From Synergistaceae bacterium (GTDB lineage: Bacteria > Synergistota > Synergistia > Synergistales > Aminobacteriaceae), in the NCBI GenBank assembly GCA_031270755.1, contig JAISWV010000273.1:1-7933 (forward strand): 7,933 nucleotides of DNA, given 5' to 3'. The notes beneath the pieces were generated by a model that worked only from the letters and a program-made list of their open reading frames with translations, ran no database searches and was not told where the DNA came from. Shown here in pieces: positions 1 to 5,891 of the stretch; position 1 is the first letter of the stretch, and each line of letters starts with the position of its first letter. The translations under genes were made by a program, and so were the position numbers.

Positions 1-243
1 GACGTGGGCAACGTCTCGTTGGTGGTGCCCACGATCCACGACTACATCGCCATCGCCCCGAAAACCGTTTTGGGACACACGAACGAGTTCCGCGAGGCCG
101 CGAAATCTCCCCGGGCCGACGAGGTCGTTCTGCTGGCCGCCAAGGCCTTGGCTCTCACCGGGTGGGACCTGGCCGCGGACGCGGAGCTGCGCGCCCAAGC
201 CCGAAAAGAGTTCGAGGAAAACGCCGCCCCCAACCGGTGCTGA
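1..243 (+). CDS. M20-family amidohydrolase, C-terminal end (5' truncated)
   Basis: The reading frame is open from the first base and ends at TGA 241-243, so only the last 80 residues are present. The opening DVGNVSLVVPTIH matches the late-domain motif of M20 peptidases/amidohydrolases (the AbgB and aminoacylase-like branch), where an (S/T)DVG(D/N)VS..VPT segment lies near the metal and substrate site. It is followed by a GHT segment and a terminal helix of the type that closes the catalytic domain (ALALTGWDLAADAELR). These enzymes are cytoplasmic and hydrolyse N-acyl or p-aminobenzoyl-glutamate-like amides; the substrate cannot be read from this fragment. The catalytic metal ligands lie upstream of the window. 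The GTG at 4-6 is an internal valine, not a start. The gene converges on the DinB-like gene downstream. Confidence 0.8.
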   Translation, partial: DVGNVSLVVPTIHDYIAIAPKTVLGHTNEFREAAKSPRADEVVLLAAKALALTGWDLAADAELRAQARKEFEENAAPNRC

Positions 244-266
244 CCGGCGGGAGCGGCGTCAAAGAG

Positions 267-295
267 CTCAGGGGGAATTCGCTCATCCCCCTGAG
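267..295. terminator. Hairpin between convergent genes, probable bidirectional terminator
   Basis: A perfect 10-bp inverted repeat, CTCAGGGGGA (267-276) and TCCCCCTGAG (286-295), encloses a 9-nt loop. It sits 23 bases after the stop of the plus-strand amidohydrolase gene and 21 bases after the stop of the minus-strand DinB-like gene. The T tract is poor on both sides (TCCCTCC on plus, CTCTTTG on minus), so it may act with Rho or as an RNA 3' end stabiliser. The pairing is seen directly; termination is inferred from position. Confidence 0.6.
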
Positions 296-316
296 TCCCT
301 CCAGGATCTTACATTA

Positions 317-793
317 TTACATGACGCCTTTCTCTCCGTTGTCGCGCAAAATGGCGTCGCAGCTGCCCACGTGGTACATGGAGTGTCCCGAGAGAATGGC
401 CAGCGTGGCCGCGTTGCTCGTGGGAGCTCCCCAGCGCGAGGATAAGCCCTCGTGGTTTTGGGAAAGGGCATCGTCGTCAAGAGAGGCGACCCACGTGTCG
501 ACTTTGGCCTTCATCTTGGCCGCATAGGCCTTGAGTTCTTCTTTGCCGGGCGTCACCGTGGGCTCCGCCTTGAAGCCGGAGACATCGGCTCCCCAAGGGC
601 CGGGCTCCCCCGCTCCGTCCTTCGGCAGAAGGAAATAATCCACCGCCGAGAAACAGTGATAAAGCTGCTGCCAGAAAACGTACCCCCCCGCTTTCTTTGT
701 CCAAACCGCGTCCGGGCAGACGTCGATAACCTGCGTCAAAAAATTCCAGCCCATGTCGAAACTCCCCTTCAAAGCCTCCGTTACCTTCCTCAC
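317..793 (-). CDS. DinB-like/YfiT-like putative metal-dependent protein
   Basis: This encodes a 158-residue protein of the DinB superfamily, four-helix-bundle proteins that bind a divalent metal through three histidines. Some members are thiol-dependent S-transferases, but most are uncharacterised. The triad is visible as His46 in WQQLYHCFSAVDYF and as His137 and His141 in an HSMYH (HxxxH) motif, followed by the usual VG...ILRDNG ending. Length fits the family. I chose the GTG at 793 as start because a perfect AGGAGG lies 9 bases upstream. The longer frame from ATG 811 has that same AGGAGG inside its codons 2-3 and no Shine-Dalgarno of its own. It is expected to be cytoplasmic. It is divergent from the AI-2E permease gene and convergent with the amidohydrolase gene. 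Substrate is unknown. Confidence 0.75.
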   Translation of the reverse strand: MRKVTEALKGSFDMGWNFLTQVIDVCPDAVWTKKAGGYVFWQQLYHCFSAVDYFLLPKDGAGEPGPWGADVSGFKAEPTVTPGKEELKAYAAKMKAKVDTWVASLDDDALSQNHEGLSSRWGAPTSNAATLAILSGHSMYHVGSCDAILRDNGEKGVM

Positions 794-802
794 AATCAAT
801 CG

Positions 803-808
803 CCTCCT
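803..808 (-). promoter_or_regulatory. Ribosome binding site that sets the DinB-like start
   Basis: The plus-strand CCTCCT reads AGGAGG on the minus strand, 9 bases before the GTG at 793-791. Because it falls within the first codons of the longer frame starting at 811, it argues for the shorter protein. Confidence 0.6.
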
Positions 809-1014
809 CATTGAAATGAACGAATGAACGTCCGCAAATCATGACTCCGAACATAAGCCATCCTACGATAAAAACGATAAAAAACACCGGTAAATTCCCG
901 GAGAAGCTTTTAGGTCGCGCGTTGGACATGCTAGAATGAAAAAGAGACTGCTTTTTAATATAGAGAGTTTATCGTTCGGGATATTATCGAGGGAAGGAGG
1001 CAGGGCCGCGAAAA

Positions 1015-2076
1015 ATGAATATGAAAATCCTTCTGGGATTGGTGGCATTGCTGAACGCGCTCGCTATATGCACTGTTTTGAACCTTGCCAGTGGGGTGTT
1101 CATTCCGTTGGTGATCGCGTGGTTCATGTTGCAAGTTTTTCGCCCTATTATCGACCTGGGGCGTAAAATCAAGCTGCCGCAGTTTTTGAACGTCCTTGTC
1201 GTTTTCGTGGTTTTCTTCAGTTTTTGTGTTGTCGGAATTCATTTTTGCGTGTCTCAGATCGCCGAGTTCAATCGAGCTTTCGCTCTATACTACTCGAAGC
1301 TCAACACTATGACCCTCGACATTTTGAAGGTGCTGCAAATTCCTCCTGAATCCATACCCCGCATCAGCTGGGTGGACATTTTAGGCCGATACCTGCGTAA
1401 CATTTCGGAAGTGGTGTTTGCTTTATCCAGCAAATTTGTTTTGACCCTCGTCTTTTTGATGTTTATGCTGTTGGAGGCTCCGTTCCTGGACAGCAAAATC
1501 GATCGGGCTTTTTCTGGCAGCAACGCCACGAAAATCAAAAACATCCTGACCTCGGTGTCTTATCAGATCAGCCGTTATCTGAGGACTTTGGCGTTGATCA
1601 GCTTTGCGACGGGATCTTGCGCTTGGCTCGCCCTGGAGATACTGGACGTGGAGCTGGCCGCTGGGTGGGGGGTCCTGACGTTCCTTTTAAACTTCATTCC
1701 CACCGTGGGGTCCATCATTGCCACGATTCCGCCCCTGCTCATGGCGATATTGCAGTTTTCACCGGGATACGTCAAGCCAATTATGGTTCTCGTCTCCTTG
1801 AGCGCCATACAGATCACCATCGGCAACGTCATCACCCCCAAAGTCGTAGGGGACCGCCTGGGATTGAGTCCAGTGGTCATTTTGCTGTCGCTCCTTCTTT
1901 GGGGCACGATCTGGGGTATTCCGGGGGCGCTTCTATCCGTGCCCATCGCCTCCATCATCAAAATCGTCTGCGAAAATTTCCCGTCGCTGAAGCCGATCGC
2001 GGTTATGATGGGAAGCGGCGAGGAAACCTCTCCTCTTGCAGTGTCCATAGACGAGCCTCGGGAGGGAAATTCTTAG
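1015..2076 (+). CDS. AI-2E family transporter (UPF0118 permease)
   Basis: This encodes a 353-residue polytopic inner-membrane protein of the AI-2E/UPF0118 family (PF01594). Members include the proposed AI-2 exporter TqsA and several Na+/H+-antiport-like proteins, so substrate should not be assumed. Hydrophobic segments lie at about residues 4-22, 26-41, 57-80, 139-154 and 190-208, then a cluster from 215 to 318. Family signatures are LLNFIPTVGSIIATIPP (224-240), GNVITPKVVGDRLGLSP (270-286) and WGTIWGIPGALLSVP (296-310). A soluble, partly helical stretch (about 82-130) follows the first helices, as is typical. The length is normal and the gene looks intact. The start ATG has GGAAGGAGG 14 bases upstream, a longer spacing than usual; a second ATG at 1021 is the only near alternative. 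The gene is divergent from the DinB-like gene. The pirin gene follows 158 bases later with its own ribosome binding site. Confidence 0.88.
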   Translation: MNMKILLGLVALLNALAICTVLNLASGVFIPLVIAWFMLQVFRPIIDLGRKIKLPQFLNVLVVFVVFFSFCVVGIHFCVSQIAEFNRAFALYYSKLNTMTLDILKVLQIPPESIPRISWVDILGRYLRNISEVVFALSSKFVLTLVFLMFMLLEAPFLDSKIDRAFSGSNATKIKNILTSVSYQISRYLRTLALISFATGSCAWLALEILDVELAAGWGVLTFLLNFIPTVGSIIATIPPLLMAILQFSPGYVKPIMVLVSLSAIQITIGNVITPKVVGDRLGLSPVVILLSLLLWGTIWGIPGALLSVPIASIIKIVCENFPSLKPIAVMMGSGEETSPLAVSIDEPREGNS

Positions 2077-2106
2077 AGAAAAATTCGTAGAGGAAAATTT
2101 TTGAGA
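2067..2106 (+). repeat. Imperfect 14-bp tandem repeat across the permease stop codon
   Basis: Unit 1 is AAATTCTTAGAGAA (2067-2080), unit 2 is AAATTCGTAGAGGA (2081-2094; 12 of 14 bases identical), and a shorter diverged unit AAATTTTTGAGA follows (2095-2106). The stop codon TAG of the permease lies in unit 1 and an equivalent TAG triplet lies in unit 2. It is probably a replication-slippage product. No function is implied. Confidence 0.55.
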
Positions 2107-2234
2107 AATCGACGCGGTATCCGTCCTGTGGGGCCGCGTGCCGAACGTTCCGATACGATATGACGATATGGTAAACTTGACTTAGAAAATTTGGAAAAAA
2201 CGTTCATGTACATTTTTGAAGCGAGGTGATCGGT

Positions 2235-2945
2235 ATGCTGCGTTACATCGACAGTGAAAAAATGGGCCGGGCGAATCACGGCTGGCTCAACAGTCATTTC
2301 CATTTTTCATTCGACCGGTACTACAATCCGCAGAACCTGAAATTCGGTGTGCTGCGGGTGCTCAACGACGACATGGTTCGGCCCGGCGAAGGATTCGGCA
2401 CTCACCCTCACAAGAACATGGAGATCGTTTCATACGTTGTGGAGGGCAGTCTCACCCATGCCGACAGCATGAACAACGAAGAGACCCTGACCCGCGGCAT
2501 GGCGCAATATATGAGCGCCGGGACCGGCGTTCGTCACAGCGAGTACAACAAGGGCGACGTTATTCTGCGGTTTTTGCAGATATGGATACTGCCGGATGCC
2601 GACGGGTACAAACCGAACTACGGCAGCGTCCGATTCGAGTTCTCGGAAAGAGAGGGTAAATGGCTTCCTATAGCCGCCCAATACGGCGACGAGAAATCGA
2701 CCGCGCCGATACGTGTTCACGCGGACATAAACATGTACGCGACGTTCATACGAAGCGGAGAGACTTTGGCTTTCGAGGTCGCTCCGGGCCGTCAGGCATA
2801 CTTCGTGCTGATCGAGGGAAAGGCCGATTTCGGCGGGATCGAAATGAACGAACGCGACGCCCTTGAAGCCGTCGAGGAAGATATCAGGATAACGCCGAAC
2901 GGATTCGCCCACGTTCTCGTGATAGAGATGGCTCACGCGTCATAA
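2235..2945 (+). CDS. Pirin family protein (bicupin, YhhW/quercetinase-like)
   Basis: This encodes a 236-residue bicupin of the pirin family. Bacterial members such as E. coli YhhW can oxidise quercetin in vitro, while others are redox or metal sensors that bind partner enzymes; the true substrate is usually unknown. All four cupin metal ligands are visible: His57 and His59 in GFGTHPHKNMEIVSYVVEG, and His101 and Glu103 in AGTGVRHSEYN. The N-terminal pirin signature covers about residues 36-105, and the C-terminal cupin (about 150-232) ends in GFAHVLVIEM. Length matches the family. ATG 2235 is chosen because GAGGTGAT (2223-2230) precedes it with normal spacing; the in-frame GTG at 2226 lies inside that site. 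The protein is expected to be cytoplasmic with Fe or a similar metal. It lies downstream of the AI-2E permease gene in the same direction; a functional link is not evident. Confidence 0.92.
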   Translation: MLRYIDSEKMGRANHGWLNSHFHFSFDRYYNPQNLKFGVLRVLNDDMVRPGEGFGTHPHKNMEIVSYVVEGSLTHADSMNNEETLTRGMAQYMSAGTGVRHSEYNKGDVILRFLQIWILPDADGYKPNYGSVRFEFSEREGKWLPIAAQYGDEKSTAPIRVHADINMYATFIRSGETLAFEVAPGRQAYFVLIEGKADFGGIEMNERDALEAVEEDIRITPNGFAHVLVIEMAHAS

Positions 2946-2960
2946 ACGGCGTAGCGGTTC

Positions 2961-3007
2961 GGAAGGCGCAACGCGGCGCTTCCCTCCGCGCGGCGAGGCG
3001 GGATTTT
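2961..3007 (+). terminator. Candidate terminator after the pirin gene
   Basis: Two overlapping GC-rich hairpins follow the pirin stop. The first pairs GGAAG(G)CGC (2961-2969, one bulged G) with GCGCTTCC (2976-2983). The second pairs TCCC (2981-2984) with GGGA (3000-3003), plus two inner 2-bp stems separated by mismatches, and is followed directly by TTTT (3004-3007). They compete for bases 2981-2983. The second has the layout of an intrinsic terminator but an imperfect stem. Confidence 0.4.
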
Positions 3008-3034
3008 GAACACGCTCCGGCCCGGGGCATTAAT
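3006..3034 (+). promoter_or_regulatory. Weak candidate promoter for the Fic gene
   Basis: TTGAAC (3006-3011) and ATTAAT (3029-3034), 17 bases apart, each match the sigma70 boxes at four of six positions. Transcription would begin near 3041, inside the first GCAAAATATC repeat, so a protein bound to the repeats would block it. An alternative, TTGATT (3057-3062) with CAAAAT (3080-3085), would leave too short a leader for the ribosome binding site. Confidence 0.3.
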
Positions 3035-3118
3035 TGCAAAATATCGCAAAAAGGCATTGATTTTTTGCAAAATATCTCTCAAAATACCAAGAGAGGGGTC
3101 AGATATGAGCAAAATATC
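3034..3118 (+). repeat. Helically phased direct repeats at the Fic gene start, candidate operator
   Basis: GCAAAATATC occurs exactly three times: 3036-3045, 3067-3076 and 3109-3118. The first two share a longer 12-bp match, TTGCAAAATATC. The distances are 31 and 42 bp, close to three and four turns of B-DNA, so all copies would face one side. A degenerate copy, CAAAATACC, lies at 3080-3088. The third exact copy overlaps codons 2-5 of the Fic gene. The block lies next to a gene whose N-terminus looks like a DNA-binding antitoxin, which suggests autorepression. The repeats are observed; the operator role is inferred. Confidence 0.55.
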
Positions 3119-4565
3119 ATTGTCTGAAGTTTTTCTGTCGGACACAAAATCCGCCGGTAAAGTGTACCGCCTGAAAAAACAGGGCTTGATCCGAAATATC
3201 ACGGGCAAGCTCTATACGTCCAACCTGAAAGACACGATAGAAAACATCACAGACCGTCGGCTCTGGGAGATCGTTGGTCTGCTGTTTCCCGGCGCTGTCA
3301 TTGCTGACCGTACAGCCATCGAGATGAAACCGACGAAGAACGGGGAAATTTTTGTCATCGCGTCCAAAACGCGCCCTATATCTTTCGGAAAATTCACTGT
3401 CTGCCCACGTCGCGGTGTGCCGGCTCTTGAAAACGACATCCCGTTTATGGGCAATATGTTTTTGATGTCCGAACCCCGCAAATATCTTGAAAACATGAGA
3501 AACCGACGAGGCAGAAAAAACGCCGCACTTCGTTACCTGTCCCCCGGCGAAATGGAAGAAAAACTGGAGGCCCATATACGGCATTACGGAGAGAATGCGG
3601 TCAACACATTGCGCGACCAAATGCGGGAGATAGCGAAAGTCTTGTCTTTGGAAGCGGAATACGAGGAATTGGACCGCATCGTCGGTGGCCTTCTAAGAAC
3701 CCGGGAAGCCGAGTTCACAACGTCGGCCGCCATGGCCCGAAGTGCGGGACACGCTTTCGACCCGAACAGGGTCTTTTTATTCACGGAACTTTACAACGAA
3801 CTGGCGGTGCGGGCTCCCGTTTTCAGAAAAACTCAAAACAACGCCAACAAAATCCTGTGCTTTTACGAGGCTTATTTTTCAAATTATATCGAAGGTACGA
3901 CGTTTACCGTGGAAGAGGCCGCAAGTATCGTCTTTGATCATAAAATACCGGAAAAACGCCCAAACGACGCTCATGACATTGCGGGAACATACAATATCGT
4001 ATCTTCAATGGAAGAGATGAGAAAAACGCCGGGAAACTTCGACGAATTTCTGGAATTGCTGAAAGCCCGGCACATACAAATGATGATAGGCCGCCCCGAC
4101 ACGATGCCGGGGCGGTTTAAGAAAAAGGCCAACCAAGCGGGCAGTACGCTCTTTGTCTCGCCCGAACTGGTGCAAGGAACGCTCAAAGAGGGGTTTCGGC
4201 TCTACCAGAAACTGGATACAGCGTTTGCAAAAGCGGTTTTTATGATGTTTCTGGTGGCGGAAGTCCACCCTTTCGACGACGGGAATGGAAGAATATCGAG
4301 AATCATGATGAATGCTGAGTTTGTATCCATGAACGAACAGCGGATCATCATCCCGACCGTTTACCGTGACAATTATTTGGACGCTCTAAGAGGCTTATCC
4401 CACAACCATATTTTGGATGCCTGCCTCAAAATGTTGGATTTTGCCCAGAGGTATACCGCATCCATCGACTGGTCGAGTTTGCGGGGCGCTGCGGACATGC
4501 TGCAGGCGACAAATGCCTTCAGCGAAGACAAAAATTCGATGCTGCGCTTACCCTGCCCTTATTGA
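3105..4565 (+). CDS. Fic-domain protein AMPylator with AbiEi-like N-terminal domain
   Basis: This encodes a 486-residue cytoplasmic protein that joins a putative DNA-binding/antitoxin region to a Fic domain. Fic enzymes usually transfer AMP from ATP to a Ser, Thr or Tyr of a target protein. The full catalytic motif HPFDDGNGRISR is at residues 388-399, with catalytic His388 and the phosphate-binding GNGR loop. An (S/T)xxxE(G/N) inhibitory motif, SNYIEG, is at 259-264, which places it in class II (inhibitory helix N-terminal to the Fic core), so Glu263 should hold it inactive. Residues 1-45 resemble a short winged helix (VYRLKKQGLIRNITGKLYTS). Residues 46-135 (LLFPGAVIADRTAIE, then MSEPRKYLENM) resemble the rest of an AbiEi antitoxin; a helical linker spans 145-210. 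ATG 3105 is preceded by GAGAGGGG at 6-base spacing; an in-frame TTG at 3006 lacks a site and would translate the repeats. The gene is visibly less GC-rich than its neighbours and has its own terminator, suggesting acquisition. Target is unknown. Confidence 0.85.
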   Translation: MSKISLSEVFLSDTKSAGKVYRLKKQGLIRNITGKLYTSNLKDTIENITDRRLWEIVGLLFPGAVIADRTAIEMKPTKNGEIFVIASKTRPISFGKFTVCPRRGVPALENDIPFMGNMFLMSEPRKYLENMRNRRGRKNAALRYLSPGEMEEKLEAHIRHYGENAVNTLRDQMREIAKVLSLEAEYEELDRIVGGLLRTREAEFTTSAAMARSAGHAFDPNRVFLFTELYNELAVRAPVFRKTQNNANKILCFYEAYFSNYIEGTTFTVEEAASIVFDHKIPEKRPNDAHDIAGTYNIVSSMEEMRKTPGNFDEFLELLKARHIQMMIGRPDTMPGRFKKKANQAGSTLFVSPELVQGTLKEGFRLYQKLDTAFAKAVFMMFLVAEVHPFDDGNGRISRIMMNAEFVSMNEQRIIIPTVYRDNYLDALRGLSHNHILDACLKMLDFAQRYTASIDWSSLRGAADMLQATNAFSEDKNSMLRLPCPY

Positions 4566-4574
4566 GTAAGTGAA

Positions 4575-4620
4575 CGAGCACACGGCATTTTCCCGTCCCG
4601 CCGCGTGCTCGGATTGTTTT
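4575..4620 (+). terminator. Intrinsic terminator of the Fic gene
   Basis: CGAGCACACGGC (4575-4586) pairs with GCCGCGTGCTCG (4600-4611) as a 12-bp stem with one A-C mismatch and a 13-nt loop. It is followed by GATTGTTTT, a moderate T tract. It begins 9 bases after the Fic stop codon. Confidence 0.72.
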
Positions 4621-4641
4621 GTCGGGAACGTCAAAACAATC
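4612..4641 (-). terminator. Hairpin ending the minus-strand operon
   Basis: A perfect 10-bp inverted repeat, GATTGTTTTG (4612-4621) and CAAAACAATC (4632-4641), has a 10-nt loop. On the minus strand it begins 3 bases after the stop of the 195-residue protein gene. It abuts the Fic terminator hairpin directly. No T tract follows on the minus strand, so it may work as a pause or Rho-linked structure; its A/T-rich stem is weaker than that of its neighbour. Confidence 0.5.
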
Positions 4642-4644
4642 GGA

Positions 4645-5232
4645 TCAGTGACTCCCCGTGCCTCTCATGGTGTTGCGCCACAAGAATTGCTGGTTGGAGG
4701 CGATGTTGCCGCTCAAGGGGATTTCCACCCAACCCCAAGGGGTGACGAGAATGAAACGGAGGGCCACGCCCTGCTCCGCCAGAGCGTCCACGTGGGCGGC
4801 GTAGTGGATGGTGTCGCTGAAAATGAAGGTGTCGCTCACCACCCAGACGCGTTTGCAGTTCTTTCTGTTGAAAAGAGCGGCGTAATCGATGGCGGTCCGC
4901 ACACCACATTCGTAATCGGGAGGATTGACGCTCACGACGATGACGTCGGCGCGTCCCTCGGGGCGCCTGGTGTTGGGGATGAGATCGACGTATTGCTCCA
5001 GGCTTTCCAGATCGGAGAAAAGCTTCTCCATATCCATTTCTCCGCCGTCCTCGAACATGGCGGTCACGGGGTCCATGCCCCTTTCCGCCGGCGCGTTCAC
5101 GGTGTCCAGCATCCACGCCTGTATCCTGGATATGGCGTCGAGAATGTACTGCGGATATTCCGTCTCCGATATGGCCGAAAGCAGCTCCGTTATCGTCACG
5201 TCTTTTTCCCTGTTTTTTTTGTCGTGATTCAT
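4645..5232 (-). CDS. Uncharacterised 195-residue protein, possible Rossmann-like C-terminal half
   Basis: I do not recognise this family. The start is well supported: GGAGGAG lies just upstream of ATG 5232. The first 82 residues are charged and mostly helical, with an acidic stretch (EDGGEMDMEKLFSDLESLEQ). The second half alternates strands and helices: ADVIVVSVNPP (95-105), a helix around TAIDYAALFNRK (113-124), KRVWVVSDTFIF (127-138), a helix around HYAAHVDALAEQG (143-155) and ALRFILVTPWGWVEIPL (157-173). That pattern resembles a small nucleotide-binding-like alpha/beta fold, but no glycine-rich loop or catalytic motif is seen. There is no signal peptide or membrane span, so it should be cytoplasmic. 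It lies 56 bases downstream of the ICMT-like gene on the same strand with no obvious terminator between, so it is probably the last gene of that operon. Confidence 0.72.
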   Translation of the reverse strand: MNHDKKNREKDVTITELLSAISETEYPQYILDAISRIQAWMLDTVNAPAERGMDPVTAMFEDGGEMDMEKLFSDLESLEQYVDLIPNTRRPEGRADVIVVSVNPPDYECGVRTAIDYAALFNRKNCKRVWVVSDTFIFSDTIHYAAHVDALAEQGVALRFILVTPWGWVEIPLSGNIASNQQFLWRNTMRGTGSH

Positions 5233-5288
5233 CGTTCTCCTCCAAAAGAAATTAAACAGCCCGCAAATGTTTTCCCCAATTCAAGCTC

Positions 5289-5891
5289 TTACCAAGCTTC
5301 TGCCAACCCCTTGGCGATAATCAAAAGACTTCCCACTACGGTAGTCAAAAGAGAATAGCGCTCACTCACCCACAGCACCCGCCTGTCGAACGGGCCGGCG
5401 ATCCGGCCTTTCGGCCACTTCATAGGAAAAAATCTGCTCGTTCTTTCTCTGTATCGGCTGTATTCCGCGCCGAATTTTTCCGAAAGAAACGATTCCTCGT
5501 GAGGAATTATGAGGACAGTATACAGCAAAACGAAAGTTATAACAAAAATCACCGTAGGCAAAAATCCCGCCATCGATCCCCACCCGAGGCCGATGAGACC
5601 GTTGCCGGCGTAAAGAGGGTTTCTTGTAAAAGCATAAGGTCCCCACGTCGTCAGCGTTTGTGCCCCCACCCGCTCTCCTCTGTAACGGCCGATGCAGCCC
5701 ACGGCCCAAAAGCGGAGCGCTTGCCCCAGGGCCACGAAAGGCAGGCCCCACAGGATGGACTGCCGGCTGGGGTGCGCCGAAAAGAGGATCGCGGCGAAAA
5801 GCAAAGTCCATATCCCGCCCCTCAATTGAAAAGCTTTTTCCCCCAGGGATTGGGCACAACGAAATTTAGCGTTCAACGGTTCCGCTCTCAT
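5289..5891 (-). CDS. Isoprenylcysteine carboxyl methyltransferase-like membrane protein
   Basis: This encodes a 200-residue integral membrane protein of the ICMT/phospholipid methyltransferase-like superfamily. Members transfer methyl groups from S-adenosylmethionine to lipidic substrates; bacterial members are mostly of unknown substrate. The signature WGPYAFTRNPLYAGNGL lies at residues 83-99. The second part, EESFLSEKFGAEYSRY (132-147) followed by RFFP (153-156), forms the usual cofactor-site tail. Hydrophobic segments lie near 27-38, 46-66, 96-110, 112-130 and 180-194. An extra hydrophobic C-terminal segment after the RFFP motif (LLTTVVGSLLIIAK) is a little unusual. The start ATG overlaps the stop of the upstream flippase-like gene by 4 bases (ATGA, 5888-5891), indicating translational coupling. 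Modification of an envelope lipid or polyprenyl compound handled by that neighbour is a reasonable inference only. Confidence 0.82.
   Translation of the reverse strand: MRAEPLNAKFRCAQSLGEKAFQLRGGIWTLLFAAILFSAHPSRQSILWGLPFVALGQALRFWAVGCIGRYRGERVGAQTLTTWGPYAFTRNPLYAGNGLIGLGWGSMAGFLPTVIFVITFVLLYTVLIIPHEESFLSEKFGAEYSRYRERTSRFFPMKWPKGRIAGPFDRRVLWVSERYSLLTTVVGSLLIIAKGLAEAW

Noticed and set aside
865..882. Tandem ACGATAAAA repeat between the divergent DinB-like and permease genes
   Set aside because: Only two 9-bp copies in AT-rich sequence, with no third copy or promoter alignment to support a function.
939..956. AAAAAG/CTTTTT inverted repeat upstream of the permease
   Set aside because: Six A/T-rich pairs around a 6-nt loop in an AT-rich promoter region; too weak to call an operator or terminator.
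2112..2139. ACGCGG/CCGCGT hairpin after the permease gene
   Set aside because: Six-bp stem with a 16-nt loop and no T tract; insufficient for a terminator call.
3034..3118. CRISPR array
   Set aside because: Repeat units are only 10-12 bp with two spacers of unequal length, and no cas gene is present; an operator fits better.
4570..5358. 262-codon plus-strand open frame opposite the 195-residue protein and ICMT-like genes
   Set aside because: No ribosome binding site; low-complexity Gly/Val/His/Asp composition typical of an antisense shadow; the minus-strand genes have family motifs or good start sites.
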